From positions 1,020-8,867 of the forward strand of contig DOWL01000138.1 of NCBI GenBank assembly GCA_003519585.1: 7,848 bases of DNA, in the 5' to 3' direction. Positions 1 through 7,828 of this stretch are shown one piece after another. Source of the stretch: Nocardioides sp. GTDB lineage: Bacteria > Actinomycetota > Actinomycetes > Propionibacteriales > Nocardioidaceae. How positions within the stretch are numbered: position 1 is the stretch's first letter; the number at the start of each line of letters is the position of its first letter. Position numbers and translations under genes: made by a program. Below the pieces are notes generated by a model. That model was not told the DNA's origin. It saw nothing but the letters and a program-made list of their open reading frames with translations, and did not search any database.

Positions 1-240
1 GCAGCCCTTGCCGGTGTTCACCTGGACGGCCGGCACGCCGGTGGCGCGGATCCGGGTGAACCCGGCGCAGAGGTCCTGCGGCGAGCCGAGGATCCGGCCG
101 ACCACCAGGTCGCAGCCCTCGATCACCTCGGCCATCGACTGGTGGCCGGGTCGTGCAGGGTTGGCGTAGACGTAGTCGGCACCCGACGCCCGGGCCGAGA
201 GCAGATCGGTGTCCGACGTGGACAGCAACGCGATGCGCAT
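1..240 (-). CDS. cobN: Cobaltochelatase subunit CobN, N-terminal part (runs off the window)
   Basis: Reading the minus strand from the ATG at 240-238 gives 80 open codons to the window edge, beginning MRIALLSTSDTDLLSARASG. This opening, a beta strand followed by STSDTDLLSARASGA and then NPAR, is characteristic of actinobacterial CobN. CobN is the large ATP-dependent subunit that inserts cobalt into hydrogenobyrinate a,c-diamide in aerobic B12 synthesis, working with CobS/CobT or a ChlI/ChlD-like pair in the cytoplasm. The family is usually about 1200 or more residues long, so only the start is seen and the catalytic part lies outside. The start is supported by an AGGAG ribosome-binding site at 246-250, 5 nt from the ATG, and by a cobalamin riboswitch just upstream. 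The riboswitch independently supports the B12 assignment, because B12 would repress its own synthesis. The gene is divergent from the iron-uptake operon. Confidence 0.88.
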   Translation of the reverse strand, partial: MRIALLSTSDTDLLSARASGADYVYANPARPGHQSMAEVIEGCDLVVGRILGSPQDLCAGFTRIRATGVPAVQVNTGKGC

Positions 241-277
241 CGTTTCTCCTGGGGTTCTCGCCCCTGTCGGCGGAGGT
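241..277 (-). promoter_or_regulatory. Expression platform and ribosome-binding site of cobN
   Basis: Between the riboswitch and the cobN ATG the minus strand carries the ribosome-binding site AGGAG (246-250). It also has a small hairpin of four G:C pairs with a 6-nt loop (251-254 with 261-264) directly before that site, and a CTCC at 272-275 that could pair with the GGAG of the site. No U-tract follows the hairpin, so control of translation initiation looks more likely than transcription termination. The switching mechanism is inference; only the pairings are visible. Confidence 0.5.
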
Positions 278-408
278 CCCGTGGCCAGTGTCTGGCTGGT
301 CGCACGCGAGCTGCACGCGCGATTCACAGTGGCGGAACCGCCCCGGAGTCACACCGGGTTCCTGGTCCACGAGACGTAGTGTGGGTCAGCCTAGTGGACC
401 GTCACGGC
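278..408 (-). promoter_or_regulatory. Cobalamin (B12) riboswitch in the cobN leader
   Basis: On the minus strand the conserved aptamer elements appear in the right order. A candidate P1 5' strand, CCGTG (407-403), is followed by the hairpin GGTCCAC/GTGGACC (400-394 with 370-364). The core GGAACCCGGTGTGACTCC (362-345) follows, then CGGTTCCGCCACTGTGA (340-324), and finally the B12 box AGCCAGACACTGGCC (297-283). CACGG (283-279) would close P1. The core and B12 box match the known cobalamin-riboswitch consensus (GGTG-A-TCC, CCGCCACTGT, AGCCAG-ACTGGCC). It lies 38 nt upstream of cobN on the same strand, which is the expected arrangement for repression by adenosylcobalamin or a related corrinoid. 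The outer boundaries are approximate, and I saw no convincing promoter for the leader. Confidence 0.88.
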
Positions 409-614
409 TCAGCGAGGGCGACCGCGAGCGCCACGGGCTCCATCCCCGGTTTCGTCCCGGCTCGAACACCTCCGCGGATCCGCACTCGGGTTCCGCAATC
501 TCAGCAACCACATCGCCCGATCCCTGCTCGACACCGCGGCTTCAGACCACGGCTGCACCCCCCCATCGTGAAGAGCCGGTTTCGAGCCCTTTCGTGAGAG
601 TCCCTGAACCGAAC
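409..614. other. Intergenic stretch with no recognised feature
   Basis: This stretch lies between the leader of cobN and the promoter of the iron operon. I see no gene with a credible product, no tRNA, no repeat and no terminator. The transcription start of the riboswitch leader should lie here, reading leftwards, but no clear -10/-35 pair stands out. A run of seven C near 553-559 is the only low-complexity element. Confidence 0.5.
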
Positions 615-643
615 TTCAACAACTGACGCGTTCTCTGTAAGGT
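615..643 (+). promoter_or_regulatory. Candidate promoter of the iron-uptake operon
   Basis: A -10-like TAAGGT (638-643, fitting TANNNT) is preceded after 17 nt by TTCAAC (615-620), a weak match to the -35 consensus. It would place the transcript start near 650, about 45 nt before the TTG start codon. The -10 is the left end of the iron box, so a bound iron-loaded repressor would block RNA polymerase. The spacing is visible in the sequence; the function is inference. Confidence 0.45.
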
Positions 644-656
644 GAGCCTGCCCTAA
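638..656 (+). promoter_or_regulatory. DtxR/IdeR-family iron box
   Basis: TAAGGTGAGCCTGCCCTAA matches the 19-bp DtxR/IdeR operator TTAGGTTAGGCTAACCTAA at 14 of 19 positions and keeps the imperfect dyad (TAAGG / CCCTAA). It lies 37 nt before the start of an iron-binding protein gene and overlaps a candidate -10. In actinobacteria the Fe2+-loaded repressor binds such sites and turns off iron uptake; low iron releases it. The match is seen in the sequence, while binding is inferred. Because the three genes that follow are closely packed with the first, the site probably controls all four. Confidence 0.8.
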
Positions 657-693
657 TGACACGCTCCAGCTGACATACCGGAAAGCGAAGATC

Positions 694-1704
694 TTGAAGC
701 GCACCCTGGTCGCCCTGTCCCTCGTGGTGAGCGTCGCCGTGGCCGGAGCCGGCTGCTCCAGCGACGACGACGGCCCGAAGCTGGTGGTCTACAACGCCCA
801 GCACGAACAGCTGCTGGAGGAGATCGCGCCGAAGTTCGAGAAGAAGACAGGCATCCACGTCGAGCTCCGCAACGGCTCGGACTCCGAGCTCGCGGCTCAG
901 CTGATCCAGGAGGGCGATGCGTCGCCGGCGGATGTGTTCCTCACCGAGAACAGCCCCGCGATGTCGGCGGTCGAGCGGGCCGGCCTGTTCGCGCCGCTGG
1001 AGGCGGCCGCGACCGATCCGATCCCGGCGCAGTACCGGCCCGAGAGCGGACTCTGGACCGGGTTCGTCGCCCGGTCGACCGTGCTCGTCTACAACCCGAG
1101 CCTGATCAGCGCCGACGAGCTCCCGCCGTCGATCATGGATCTGGCCGATCCCGAGTGGGCCGGCAAGGTGTCGTTCTCGCCGACCGGTGCCGACTTCCAG
1201 GCGATCGTCGCCGCGGTGCTCGACCTCGAGGGCGAGGACGCCACCGTCGCCTGGCTCGACGGGCTCAAGGTCAACGGCACGGTGTACGACGGCAACAACG
1301 TCGTGCTCGAATCGGTCAACTCAGGTGAGATCGCGACCGGCATCGAGTACCACTACTACTGGTATCGCGACCAGGCGGAGTCCGGGGAGAACAGCGACAA
1401 CAGCGAGCTGTACTTCTGGGGCAACCAGGACCCGGGGGCGTTCCTCAGCATCTCCGGCGCCGGTGTGCTGAAGAACGCCGAGCACCCCGACGAGGCCCAG
1501 GAGTTCGTCGCCTACCTCACGAGCGAGGAGGGGCAGCAGGCACTCGCCGACAGCTATGCGCTCGAGTACCCCCTCAACCCGGCCGCGAGCCTGCCCGACA
1601 CCGTCAAGCCGTTCGACGAGCTGCAGCCGCCCACCGTCGCGATCAGTGACCTCGACGGCGACAAGGTGGTAGAGCTGCTCTCCAATGCGGGGTTCGTCCT
1701 CTGA
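694..1704 (+). CDS. Iron(III) ABC transporter substrate-binding lipoprotein (FbpA/FutA type)
   Basis: This is the extracellular receptor that captures ferric iron and delivers it to the permease encoded next. Its 336 residues begin with a lipoprotein signal: MKR, a hydrophobic stretch at about 5-20, then Cys21 followed by SSDDD. The lipobox AGAGC is a little atypical because it has Gly at -3. The mature part is a periplasmic-binding-protein fold. Conserved iron-site features are visible: YNAQHE at 33-38 (His37 aligns with the metal-binding His of FbpA), Glu85, and the tyrosine cluster YHYYWYR at 219-225 that supplies the paired Tyr ligands. The start is TTG, with a weak GGAAAG (680-685) 8 nt upstream; it is chosen because it gives an exact signal peptide and no better start lies upstream. 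An iron box precedes it. Related family members bind thiamine or other ligands, but the tyrosine cluster and operator favour Fe3+. Confidence 0.9.
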   Translation: MKRTLVALSLVVSVAVAGAGCSSDDDGPKLVVYNAQHEQLLEEIAPKFEKKTGIHVELRNGSDSELAAQLIQEGDASPADVFLTENSPAMSAVERAGLFAPLEAAATDPIPAQYRPESGLWTGFVARSTVLVYNPSLISADELPPSIMDLADPEWAGKVSFSPTGADFQAIVAAVLDLEGEDATVAWLDGLKVNGTVYDGNNVVLESVNSGEIATGIEYHYYWYRDQAESGENSDNSELYFWGNQDPGAFLSISGAGVLKNAEHPDEAQEFVAYLTSEEGQQALADSYALEYPLNPAASLPDTVKPFDELQPPTVAISDLDGDKVVELLSNAGFVL

Positions 1705-1775
1705 GCGTCGTCGAGGTCGCTGACCCGCGGGCGAGAGCACCTCGCCCGGGCGGGCGCTCGCCGCGACCTCCGGCG

Positions 1776-3283
1776 GTGCTGGTGACCCTCGGCCTGCTGG
1801 TCGCCGCGACCAGCCTGCTCCCACTGGCCTTCGTGATCGTGGAGTCGGTCGAGCTGGGTCTGGCCGACGCCTGGCAGCTGCTGACCAAGCCGCGCTTCGA
1901 CGACCTGCTCTGGAACACCACCCGCCTGCTCGTGGGCGGGGTGGCGCTCAGCGTGGTCCTCGGCGTCGGCGGCGCCTGGCTCGTGGTCCGCACCGACCTG
2001 CCCTTCACCGGGCTCTGGCACGGCCTGCTGTGCGCGCCGTTGGCTGTGCCGGCGTTCGTCAACGGCTACGCCTGGGTGTCCACCACACATGCGGTGCAGT
2101 CCTATCCCGGCGCGGTGCTCGTTGTGAGCCTCTCCTACTATCCGCTGGTCTACCTCCCGACGGTGGCCGCGCTGCACCGCCTCGACTCGTCGGTCGAGGA
2201 CGTGGCGGCCAGCCTCGGCACCGGCGCCTGGTCGTCGTTCACGCGGGTCGTGCTCCCCGCGATCAGTCCGGCGGTGCTCGGCGGCGCCCTGCTGGTCGGC
2301 CTCCACCTGCTGGCGGAGTACGGCGCGCTCCAACTGCTCAACTATCCGACGCTGACCACCGGGATCCTCGAGACGTACCGCCTCTCGTTCAACGGCCCGG
2401 CCGCGACCACGCTCGCCCTGGTGCTCGTGGTCTTCTGCCTGGTCCTGCTCGGTCTCGAGCTGTTGCTGCGGGGGCGGCGGCGGCGCTCGCGGGTCGGCTC
2501 GGGTGTGGCCCGCACGGCCACCCGGCACCGGCTCGGTCGGGCGACCCCGGCCTGGACGGGAGCCTTGGTCGCGTTCGTGATGCTGACCCTGGGCGTGCCA
2601 CTCCTGAGCCTGGTGCGCTGGCTGGTGCGCGGCAACTCCTCGTCGCTGCCGGACGGCGATCTGGGTGCTGCGCTGGGCACGACGCTCGGCCTCGCCATCG
2701 CGGGCGGTCTGCTCACCACCATCGCCGCGCTGCCGGTGGCCTGGCTCGCCGTCCGCTACCGCGGCGCGCTCGTCACCCTGATCGAGCGCGCGGTCTACCC
2801 GGCCAACGCTCTGCCCGGCATCGTGGTCGCCCTGGCGCTGGTGACGATCTCGATCCGAGCGGTCCCGTCGCTCTACCAGACCCTCCCGGTGCTGATCGCG
2901 GGCTACACGATCCTGTTCCTCCCGCGCGCCGTCGTGAGCGCGCGCGCCACGCTGGAGCTCGCACCGCCGGTGCTCGACGACGTAGCCACCTCGCTCGGCT
3001 GCTCCCGTGCCGGCGCCGCCCGCCGGGTCACTCTGCCCTTGATGCTCCCCGGCCTGGCCGCCGGGATGGCGCTGGTCGCTCTCGCGGTCGGCACCGAGCT
3101 GACCGCCACTCTGTTGTTGTCGCCGATCGGCACCTCGACGTTGGCGACGGAGTTCTGGTCCCGCGCCTCGGCGGTCGAGTACGGCGCCGCGGCGCCGTAC
3201 GCGCTGGCCCTGATCCTGCTCTCGGTGCCGGCGACCTGGCTGCTCGGCCGGGCCGCGGTCCGCACGGACGCGGGGAGGTCTGG

Positions 3284-3287
<4 letters not shown>
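1776..3287 (+). CDS. Iron(III) ABC transporter permease, two fused MetI-type domains (FbpB/FutB type)
   Basis: This is the membrane channel of the ferric-iron importer. Its 503 residues contain two copies of the binding-protein-dependent permease domain (about 45-230 and 295-495), joined by an Arg-rich loop (232-253). Each copy has an EAA-like loop that docks on the ATPase: EDVAASLG...LP at 141-161 and DDVATSLG...LP at 401-421. About 12 membrane segments are visible. The GTG at 1776 is the first conventional start, but it has no ribosome-binding site and begins inside the first membrane segment. The frame stays open upstream to a stop at 1647, and its only other plausible initiator is CTG at 1701, which overlaps the previous stop as CTGA and would add 25 residues with a Pro/Arg-rich cytoplasmic tail. 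The 3' end overlaps the ATPase start by 4 nt (ATGA). The family is certain; the start is not. Confidence 0.9.
3179..3200. repeat. 22-bp perfect palindrome inside the permease gene
   Basis: The half-site GTACGGCGCCG is followed directly by its exact reverse complement, with no spacer. It lies within codons for a Glu-Tyr-Gly-Ala-Ala-Ala-Pro-Tyr-Ala stretch near the permease C-terminus. It could be a by-product of GC-rich Ala and Gly codons, a cruciform or mRNA hairpin, or a protein-binding site. Nothing around it favours one reading. Confidence 0.6.
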
Positions 3288-4347
<1,060 letters not shown>

Positions 4348-4351
<4 letters not shown>

Positions 4352-6885
4352 CCACCGTCCCGGTACGGCGGCCGGTGGGCCGTCCGGAGACGCGGTCGAG
4401 CCCCCAGCCGAGCCCCCAGCCGATCACCCAGCCGACCCATTGGCTGCTCGGCGGCGCGGGGTCCGAGGCGGCGCTGGTCGAGGGTGACCGGGTGGTCAGC
4501 TACGCCGAACTGCTGACCCTCGTGGACACCGAGCGGGAGCGGCTCGGCGCCAGGCACCTGGTCGCGCTGGAGGCCTCCGCAACGGTCGACTTCGTGGTCT
4601 CCTACCTCGCGGCGCTCGCCGATGGTCACCCCGTCCTCCTCCTGGCCGAAGGAGACGTAGACCGGCACGCGCACCTGCTGAAGACCTACCGCCCCGGGAT
4701 CCGCACCGGGCTGCACCCCGACCTGGCGCTGCTGCTGTCGACGTCGGGCTCGACCGGGTCTCCCAAGCTGGTGCGCCTATCGCGCGACAACGTGCTCGCC
4801 AACGCACGCAGCATCGCCGACTACCTCGACCTGCGGGACACCGATGTCGCGATCACGTCGCTCCCGTTGCATTACTGCTATGGCCTCTCGGTCCTGCACA
4901 GCCACCTGCTCGTCGGTGCCACCGTGGTCCTCACCGACCTCTCGGTCGCCGACGCATGCTTCTGGGACCTCGCGGAGGGCGCCGGGGTGACCGGCCTGGC
5001 CGGCGTGCCCCACACCTTCGCGCTCCTCGACGCGATCTCCTTCGGCCGTTGCGTCCTCCCGCGGCTGCCCTCGCTGCGCTACCTCACCCAAGCCGGCGGC
5101 CGGATGGCGCCCGAGCGGGTCCGGCACTACGCCGGGCTGCTGCACGAGCGCGGTGTCGACCTGGTCGTGATGTACGGCCAGACCGAGGCGACCGCGCGGA
5201 TGGCGTACCTGCCACCCGAGCTCGCCCTCGACCACCCCGAGGCGATCGGCGTACCGATCCCCGGTGGCACGCTGCGGATCGAGCCGCTGCCGGACACTCC
5301 GCCGGGCACCGGTGAGCTCGTCTACGCCGGTCCCAACGTGATGATGGGGTACGCCGATTCGGCCGCCGACCTCGCTCGCGGCCCGGAGCTGATCGAGTTG
5401 CACACCGGAGACCTGGCGCGCGAACTCGACGGCGGCTTCTTCCAGGTGGTCGGCCGGCTCGACCGGCAGGCCAAGGTGCTGGGCCATCGGGTCGACGTCG
5501 ATCGGGTCGAGGGCGGGTTGGCCGATGCGGGGCTCGACGTCCGGCTCCTGGCCCGGCCCGACTGTCTCTGGGCATTCGTCGTCGGCGCCCGGTTGCGGGG
5601 CCGGGTGCGCGACCTGGTGATCGGCGCGACCGGGCTGCGCGGAGCGGCGGTGCGCGTGGTCGTTCTCGATCGGCTACCGAAGACGGCTGCGGGCAAGCCG
5701 GACGACTCACTGCTCTGCGAGCACGTACGTCGCGAAGAGCTGCTCGCCGGCCCGACGACCACCGGGCCGGTGACTGCCGCGGAGATCCGCGACCTCTACG
5801 CGGTGGTCCTCGGGCGACCCGAGGCCCAGGTCGGCGACTCGTTCGTCGCGCTCGGTGGTGACTCGCTGTCCTACGTCGAGGTCTCGACCCGGCTGGGGGC
5901 GCGGCTGGGCGACCTCCCCCGGGACTGGCCGACCAGGAGCGCCACCGAGCTTGCCGGACTCAGGGCGGCGTCCGACCCGGCGCCTCGACGGCGCGGCGTG
6001 CCGGTGGACACCTCGGTGGCGCTCCGTGCCGTCGCCATCACGCTGGTCGTGGTCACGCACGCCGATCTCTTCCAACTGCAGGGTGGGGCACACGTGCTGC
6101 TCGCCATCGCCGGCTACAACCTCGCCCGGTTCCAGCTCGCGCTTCCCGGGCGTCGCGCACGGGTGGGCGCCTTGCTGCGGAGCGCCCGGTCGGTCGCGAT
6201 CCCGGCGATGCTGTTCATCGGCGCGCTCGCGGCTGTCGGCCACGAGTACCGCTGGCCGACCGCGCTCCTCCTGAACGGCGCGCTCGGCGGAGACACGTGG
6301 GACCCGCAGTGGCAGTTCTGGTTCCTCGAGACGCTCGTGTGGAGCTACGTCGCGCTGGCCACACTGCTCGCCGTACCCCTGGTCGGTCGAGCCCAGCGAG
6401 CAGCGCCGTTCGTCGCCGCGCTCGTCGTGCTCGCGCTCGCGCTCGCGCTGCGCTACGGGTGGACCGGCGTCGAGGCCGGGACCACCGAGCGCTACACCAC
6501 TGGCGTCGTCGCCTGGTGCCTCGCGCTCGGCATCTGTGCTGCCTACGCGCAGGAGCGTTGGCAGCGTCTGCTGGTCGCGCTGCTCGCGGTCGTCGCGACC
6601 GCCGGCTTCTTCGGCGACGCACTGCGTGAGGCGATCGTCGTGGGAGGGGTGCTCCTACTCCTGTGGGGACGCCCGGTCCGGCTGCCGGCGTGGCTCGCCT
6701 CGACGCTGGCGGTCCTCGCGTCGGCATCGCTGTGGATCTACCTCACGCACTGGCAGGTCTACCCGCCGCTCGAGGACAGCGGTCACCAGCTGCTGGCCAT
6801 CCTCGCGTCGCTGGTCGTCGGGGTAGCGGTCTCCGTGCTGGTGACGCTGGCGTCGCGAGCGATCCGCCTCATCGGTAGCCGCTGA
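4348..6885 (+). CDS. Adenylation / carrier protein / membrane acyltransferase-3 fusion
   Basis: One 845-residue protein joins three activities. Residues 35-465 are an AMP-forming adenylation domain with intact motifs: STSGSTGSPK (131-140), YGQTE (276-280), TGD (353-355), GRLDRQAKVLGHRVD (369-383) and the catalytic lysine Lys450 in PKTAAGK. Residues 475-540 are a carrier domain with GGDSL (503-507), whose Ser506 would receive 4'-phosphopantetheine. Residues 555-845 are an acyltransferase-3 membrane domain with about ten helices, the R-x10-H motif (Arg560, His571) and SLWIYLTHW (794-802). The predicted sequence is: activate an acid with ATP, load it on the carrier, transfer it at the membrane to an unknown acceptor. 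After the A3 motif the protein reads LPLHYCYGLS, which is acyl- or aryl-acid-ligase-like, and I see no alpha-amino-acid-binding Asp; substrate and acceptor remain unknown. The GTG start overlaps the ATPase stop (GTGA), tying it to the iron operon. A Pro/Gln-rich leader (19-29) precedes the first domain. Confidence 0.87.
4398..4433 (+). repeat. Three tandem 12-bp units near the start of the fusion gene
   Basis: GAGCCCCCAGCC occurs twice without a gap (4398-4409, 4410-4421), and a third copy with three mismatches follows (4422-4433). In frame it encodes the Ser/Pro/Gln-rich segment SPQPSPQPITQP before the adenylation domain. It looks like a small slippage-prone linker repeat; copy number may vary between strains. 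Confidence 0.7.
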
Positions 6886-7341
6886 TCGATCCCGACGGCG
6901 TCGCAGTGGCTTGGTCAGGGCGTAGGCGCCCATGCTGATCGTGCCGAGGACCATCATGTGCACGCCGGCCGCGTCGGCGACGCCGACCGAGGCCACCGCA
7001 CTGGGTGCCGCCACCGCCCAGCCACGCACCTGACGGCTGCGCGCGGAACCGGTCGAGGCCCACGTCGCGAAGTGCTCACAGTTGTTCCTGACCAGGTGAT
7101 ATCCCTTGGCGCCCAGCCGCGACTCCGCCGCAGCGACGATCTCGTCGACGGGCAGACGCCGACGGTAGCTGCGGACCAGGACCGGCCCGCCCGCAGCGAA
7201 CGACTCCAGCGAGGTCCGCTCGACCCGTCGACCGGCGCGGCGCAGACCGCCGTAGTGGATCACCGTCCCGTCGCCGCAGTCGATCCCGTGGTGGGTGTAG
7301 CGGCGACCGCGGCGTACGTAGAGATGGTCACCGCGGGTCAT
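6655..7341 (-). CDS. LRAT/NlpC-P60-superfamily protein, C-terminus antisense to the fusion gene
   Basis: This is a 228-residue frame with a clear LRAT-type papain-like domain. THHGIDCGDGTVIHYGG (16-32) carries the catalytic His pair (His17 and His29, spaced as in LRAT/HRASLS proteins), and NNCEHFATW (86-94) carries the likely nucleophile Cys88. Family members act as thiol acyltransferases or phospholipases/hydrolases on lipids or peptides; the substrate here is unknown. A hydrophobic stretch at about 108-142 suggests a membrane anchor, followed by RRRR (147-150). Residues 153-228 are Arg/Gln/Asp-rich and lie entirely antisense to the acyltransferase domain, so this tail is probably unstructured or annotation overrun. 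The ATG has a GGTGAGG site (7349-7355), 7 nt upstream, that overlaps the gtrA-family stop codon. Only 9 nt separate the two genes, which points to co-transcription and coupling. Confidence 0.82.
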   Translation of the reverse strand: MTRGDHLYVRRGRRYTHHGIDCGDGTVIHYGGLRRAGRRVERTSLESFAAGGPVLVRSYRRRLPVDEIVAAAESRLGAKGYHLVRNNCEHFATWASTGSARSRQVRGWAVAAPSAVASVGVADAAGVHMMVLGTISMGAYALTKPLRRRRDRSAATDEADRSRRQRHQHGDRYPDDQRREDGQQLVTAVLERRVDLPVREVDPQRCRREDRQRRGEPRRQPDRASPQE

Positions 7342-7350
7342 CGTCGCGCC

Positions 7351-7815
7351 TCACCACGAGCTCGCAGGCGCGGCCTGGTCGAACACGTAGCGCCGGAACA
7401 CCCAGAACCGGGTCGCGGCACTCAAGCCGAGGCCGATCACGTTGGCAGAGACGTTGTCGGCCACCGGACCGGTCAACCGCAGACCGTAGCGGCTGATGCC
7501 CAGGCAGATCACCGGGATGGTCATGGTCAGGGCGCCGAGCACGAAGAACCTGACCAGCCCGTCGGCGGCCGAACCAGACGTCCGGTCCCGGAACGTCCAG
7601 GCCCGCATCCCGGCGTACGCCACCAACCCGGCCACCAGGTTCGCCAGCACGAATGCGGCGATCGGCTGGTCCCGCAGCGGAGCGACGCCGAGAAAGAGTC
7701 CGTGGACCAGGCCGTTGAAGCCTACGAACGAAACCAGCGTCGCGACGCCGCCCACGGTGAGGAAGCGCGCCACCTCGAGGAGCAACTCACGCCTGGATCC
7801 CCATGTCCTGCTCAC
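7351..7815 (-). CDS. GtrA-family small membrane protein
   Basis: The 154 residues contain four membrane helices (about 16-38, 52-72, 87-108 and 118-137), the usual size and layout of the GtrA family (PF04138). Characteristic features are EVARFLTVGGVATLVSF near the first helix, the Arg-Trp-Thr-Phe segment after the second (71-75), and ATRFWVFRRYVF at the end. GtrA-like proteins are thought to help flip polyprenyl-phosphate-linked sugars across the membrane for glycan modification, or to transport related cell-wall precursors. No glycosyltransferase partner is visible inside this window. The start is GTG at 7815-7813. No ribosome-binding site precedes it, but a -10-like TACTGT sits 7 nt upstream, which fits a leaderless transcript. 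It is the first gene of a pair with the LRAT-type gene downstream. Confidence 0.88.
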   Translation of the reverse strand: MSRTWGSRRELLLEVARFLTVGGVATLVSFVGFNGLVHGLFLGVAPLRDQPIAAFVLANLVAGLVAYAGMRAWTFRDRTSGSAADGLVRFFVLGALTMTIPVICLGISRYGLRLTGPVADNVSANVIGLGLSAATRFWVFRRYVFDQAAPASSW

Positions 7816-7822
7816 TGCGTCG

Positions 7823-7828
7823 ACAGTA
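7823..7828 (-). promoter_or_regulatory. Candidate leaderless promoter (-10) of the gtrA-family gene
   Basis: On the minus strand TACTGT (fitting TANNNT) ends 7 nt before the GTG start, the spacing at which transcription begins on the start codon itself. No ribosome-binding site is present, which agrees with leaderless translation, common in actinobacteria. The -35 would fall at or beyond the window edge, so it cannot be judged. Confidence 0.4.

Noticed and set aside
251..264. GC hairpin before cobN as an intrinsic terminator
   Set aside because: The stem is only four pairs and no U-tract follows; the ribosome-binding site directly follows it, so it fits translational control better.
142..626. 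Two overlapping plus-strand open frames (142-597 and 153-626) ahead of the iron operon
   Set aside because: Their translations are Arg/Pro/Ser-rich with no recognisable domain, they run antisense through the cobN start and the riboswitch, and neither has a ribosome-binding site.
1554..2528. A 324-codon minus-strand open frame across the receptor/permease junction
   Set aside because: Its translation is low-complexity and rich in Arg, Gln and Glu, as expected from the antisense of GC-rich codons. It matches no family I know and lies opposite two certain genes.
2030..3283. A long upstream extension of the ATPase frame
   Set aside because: It is a shadow of the permease gene in another frame, rich in Arg and Pro. 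The strong ribosome-binding site and ATGA overlap fix the start at 3284.
4777..6243. Minus-strand open frames opposite the fusion gene (4777-5487 and 5707-6243)
   Set aside because: They lie opposite clearly coding adenylation and carrier domains, have biased Arg/Gly/Asp composition and show no start signals.
6886..6900. A bidirectional terminator between the converging genes
   Set aside because: The two frames overlap, and no stem-loop with a T-tract is visible around the fusion gene's stop codon.
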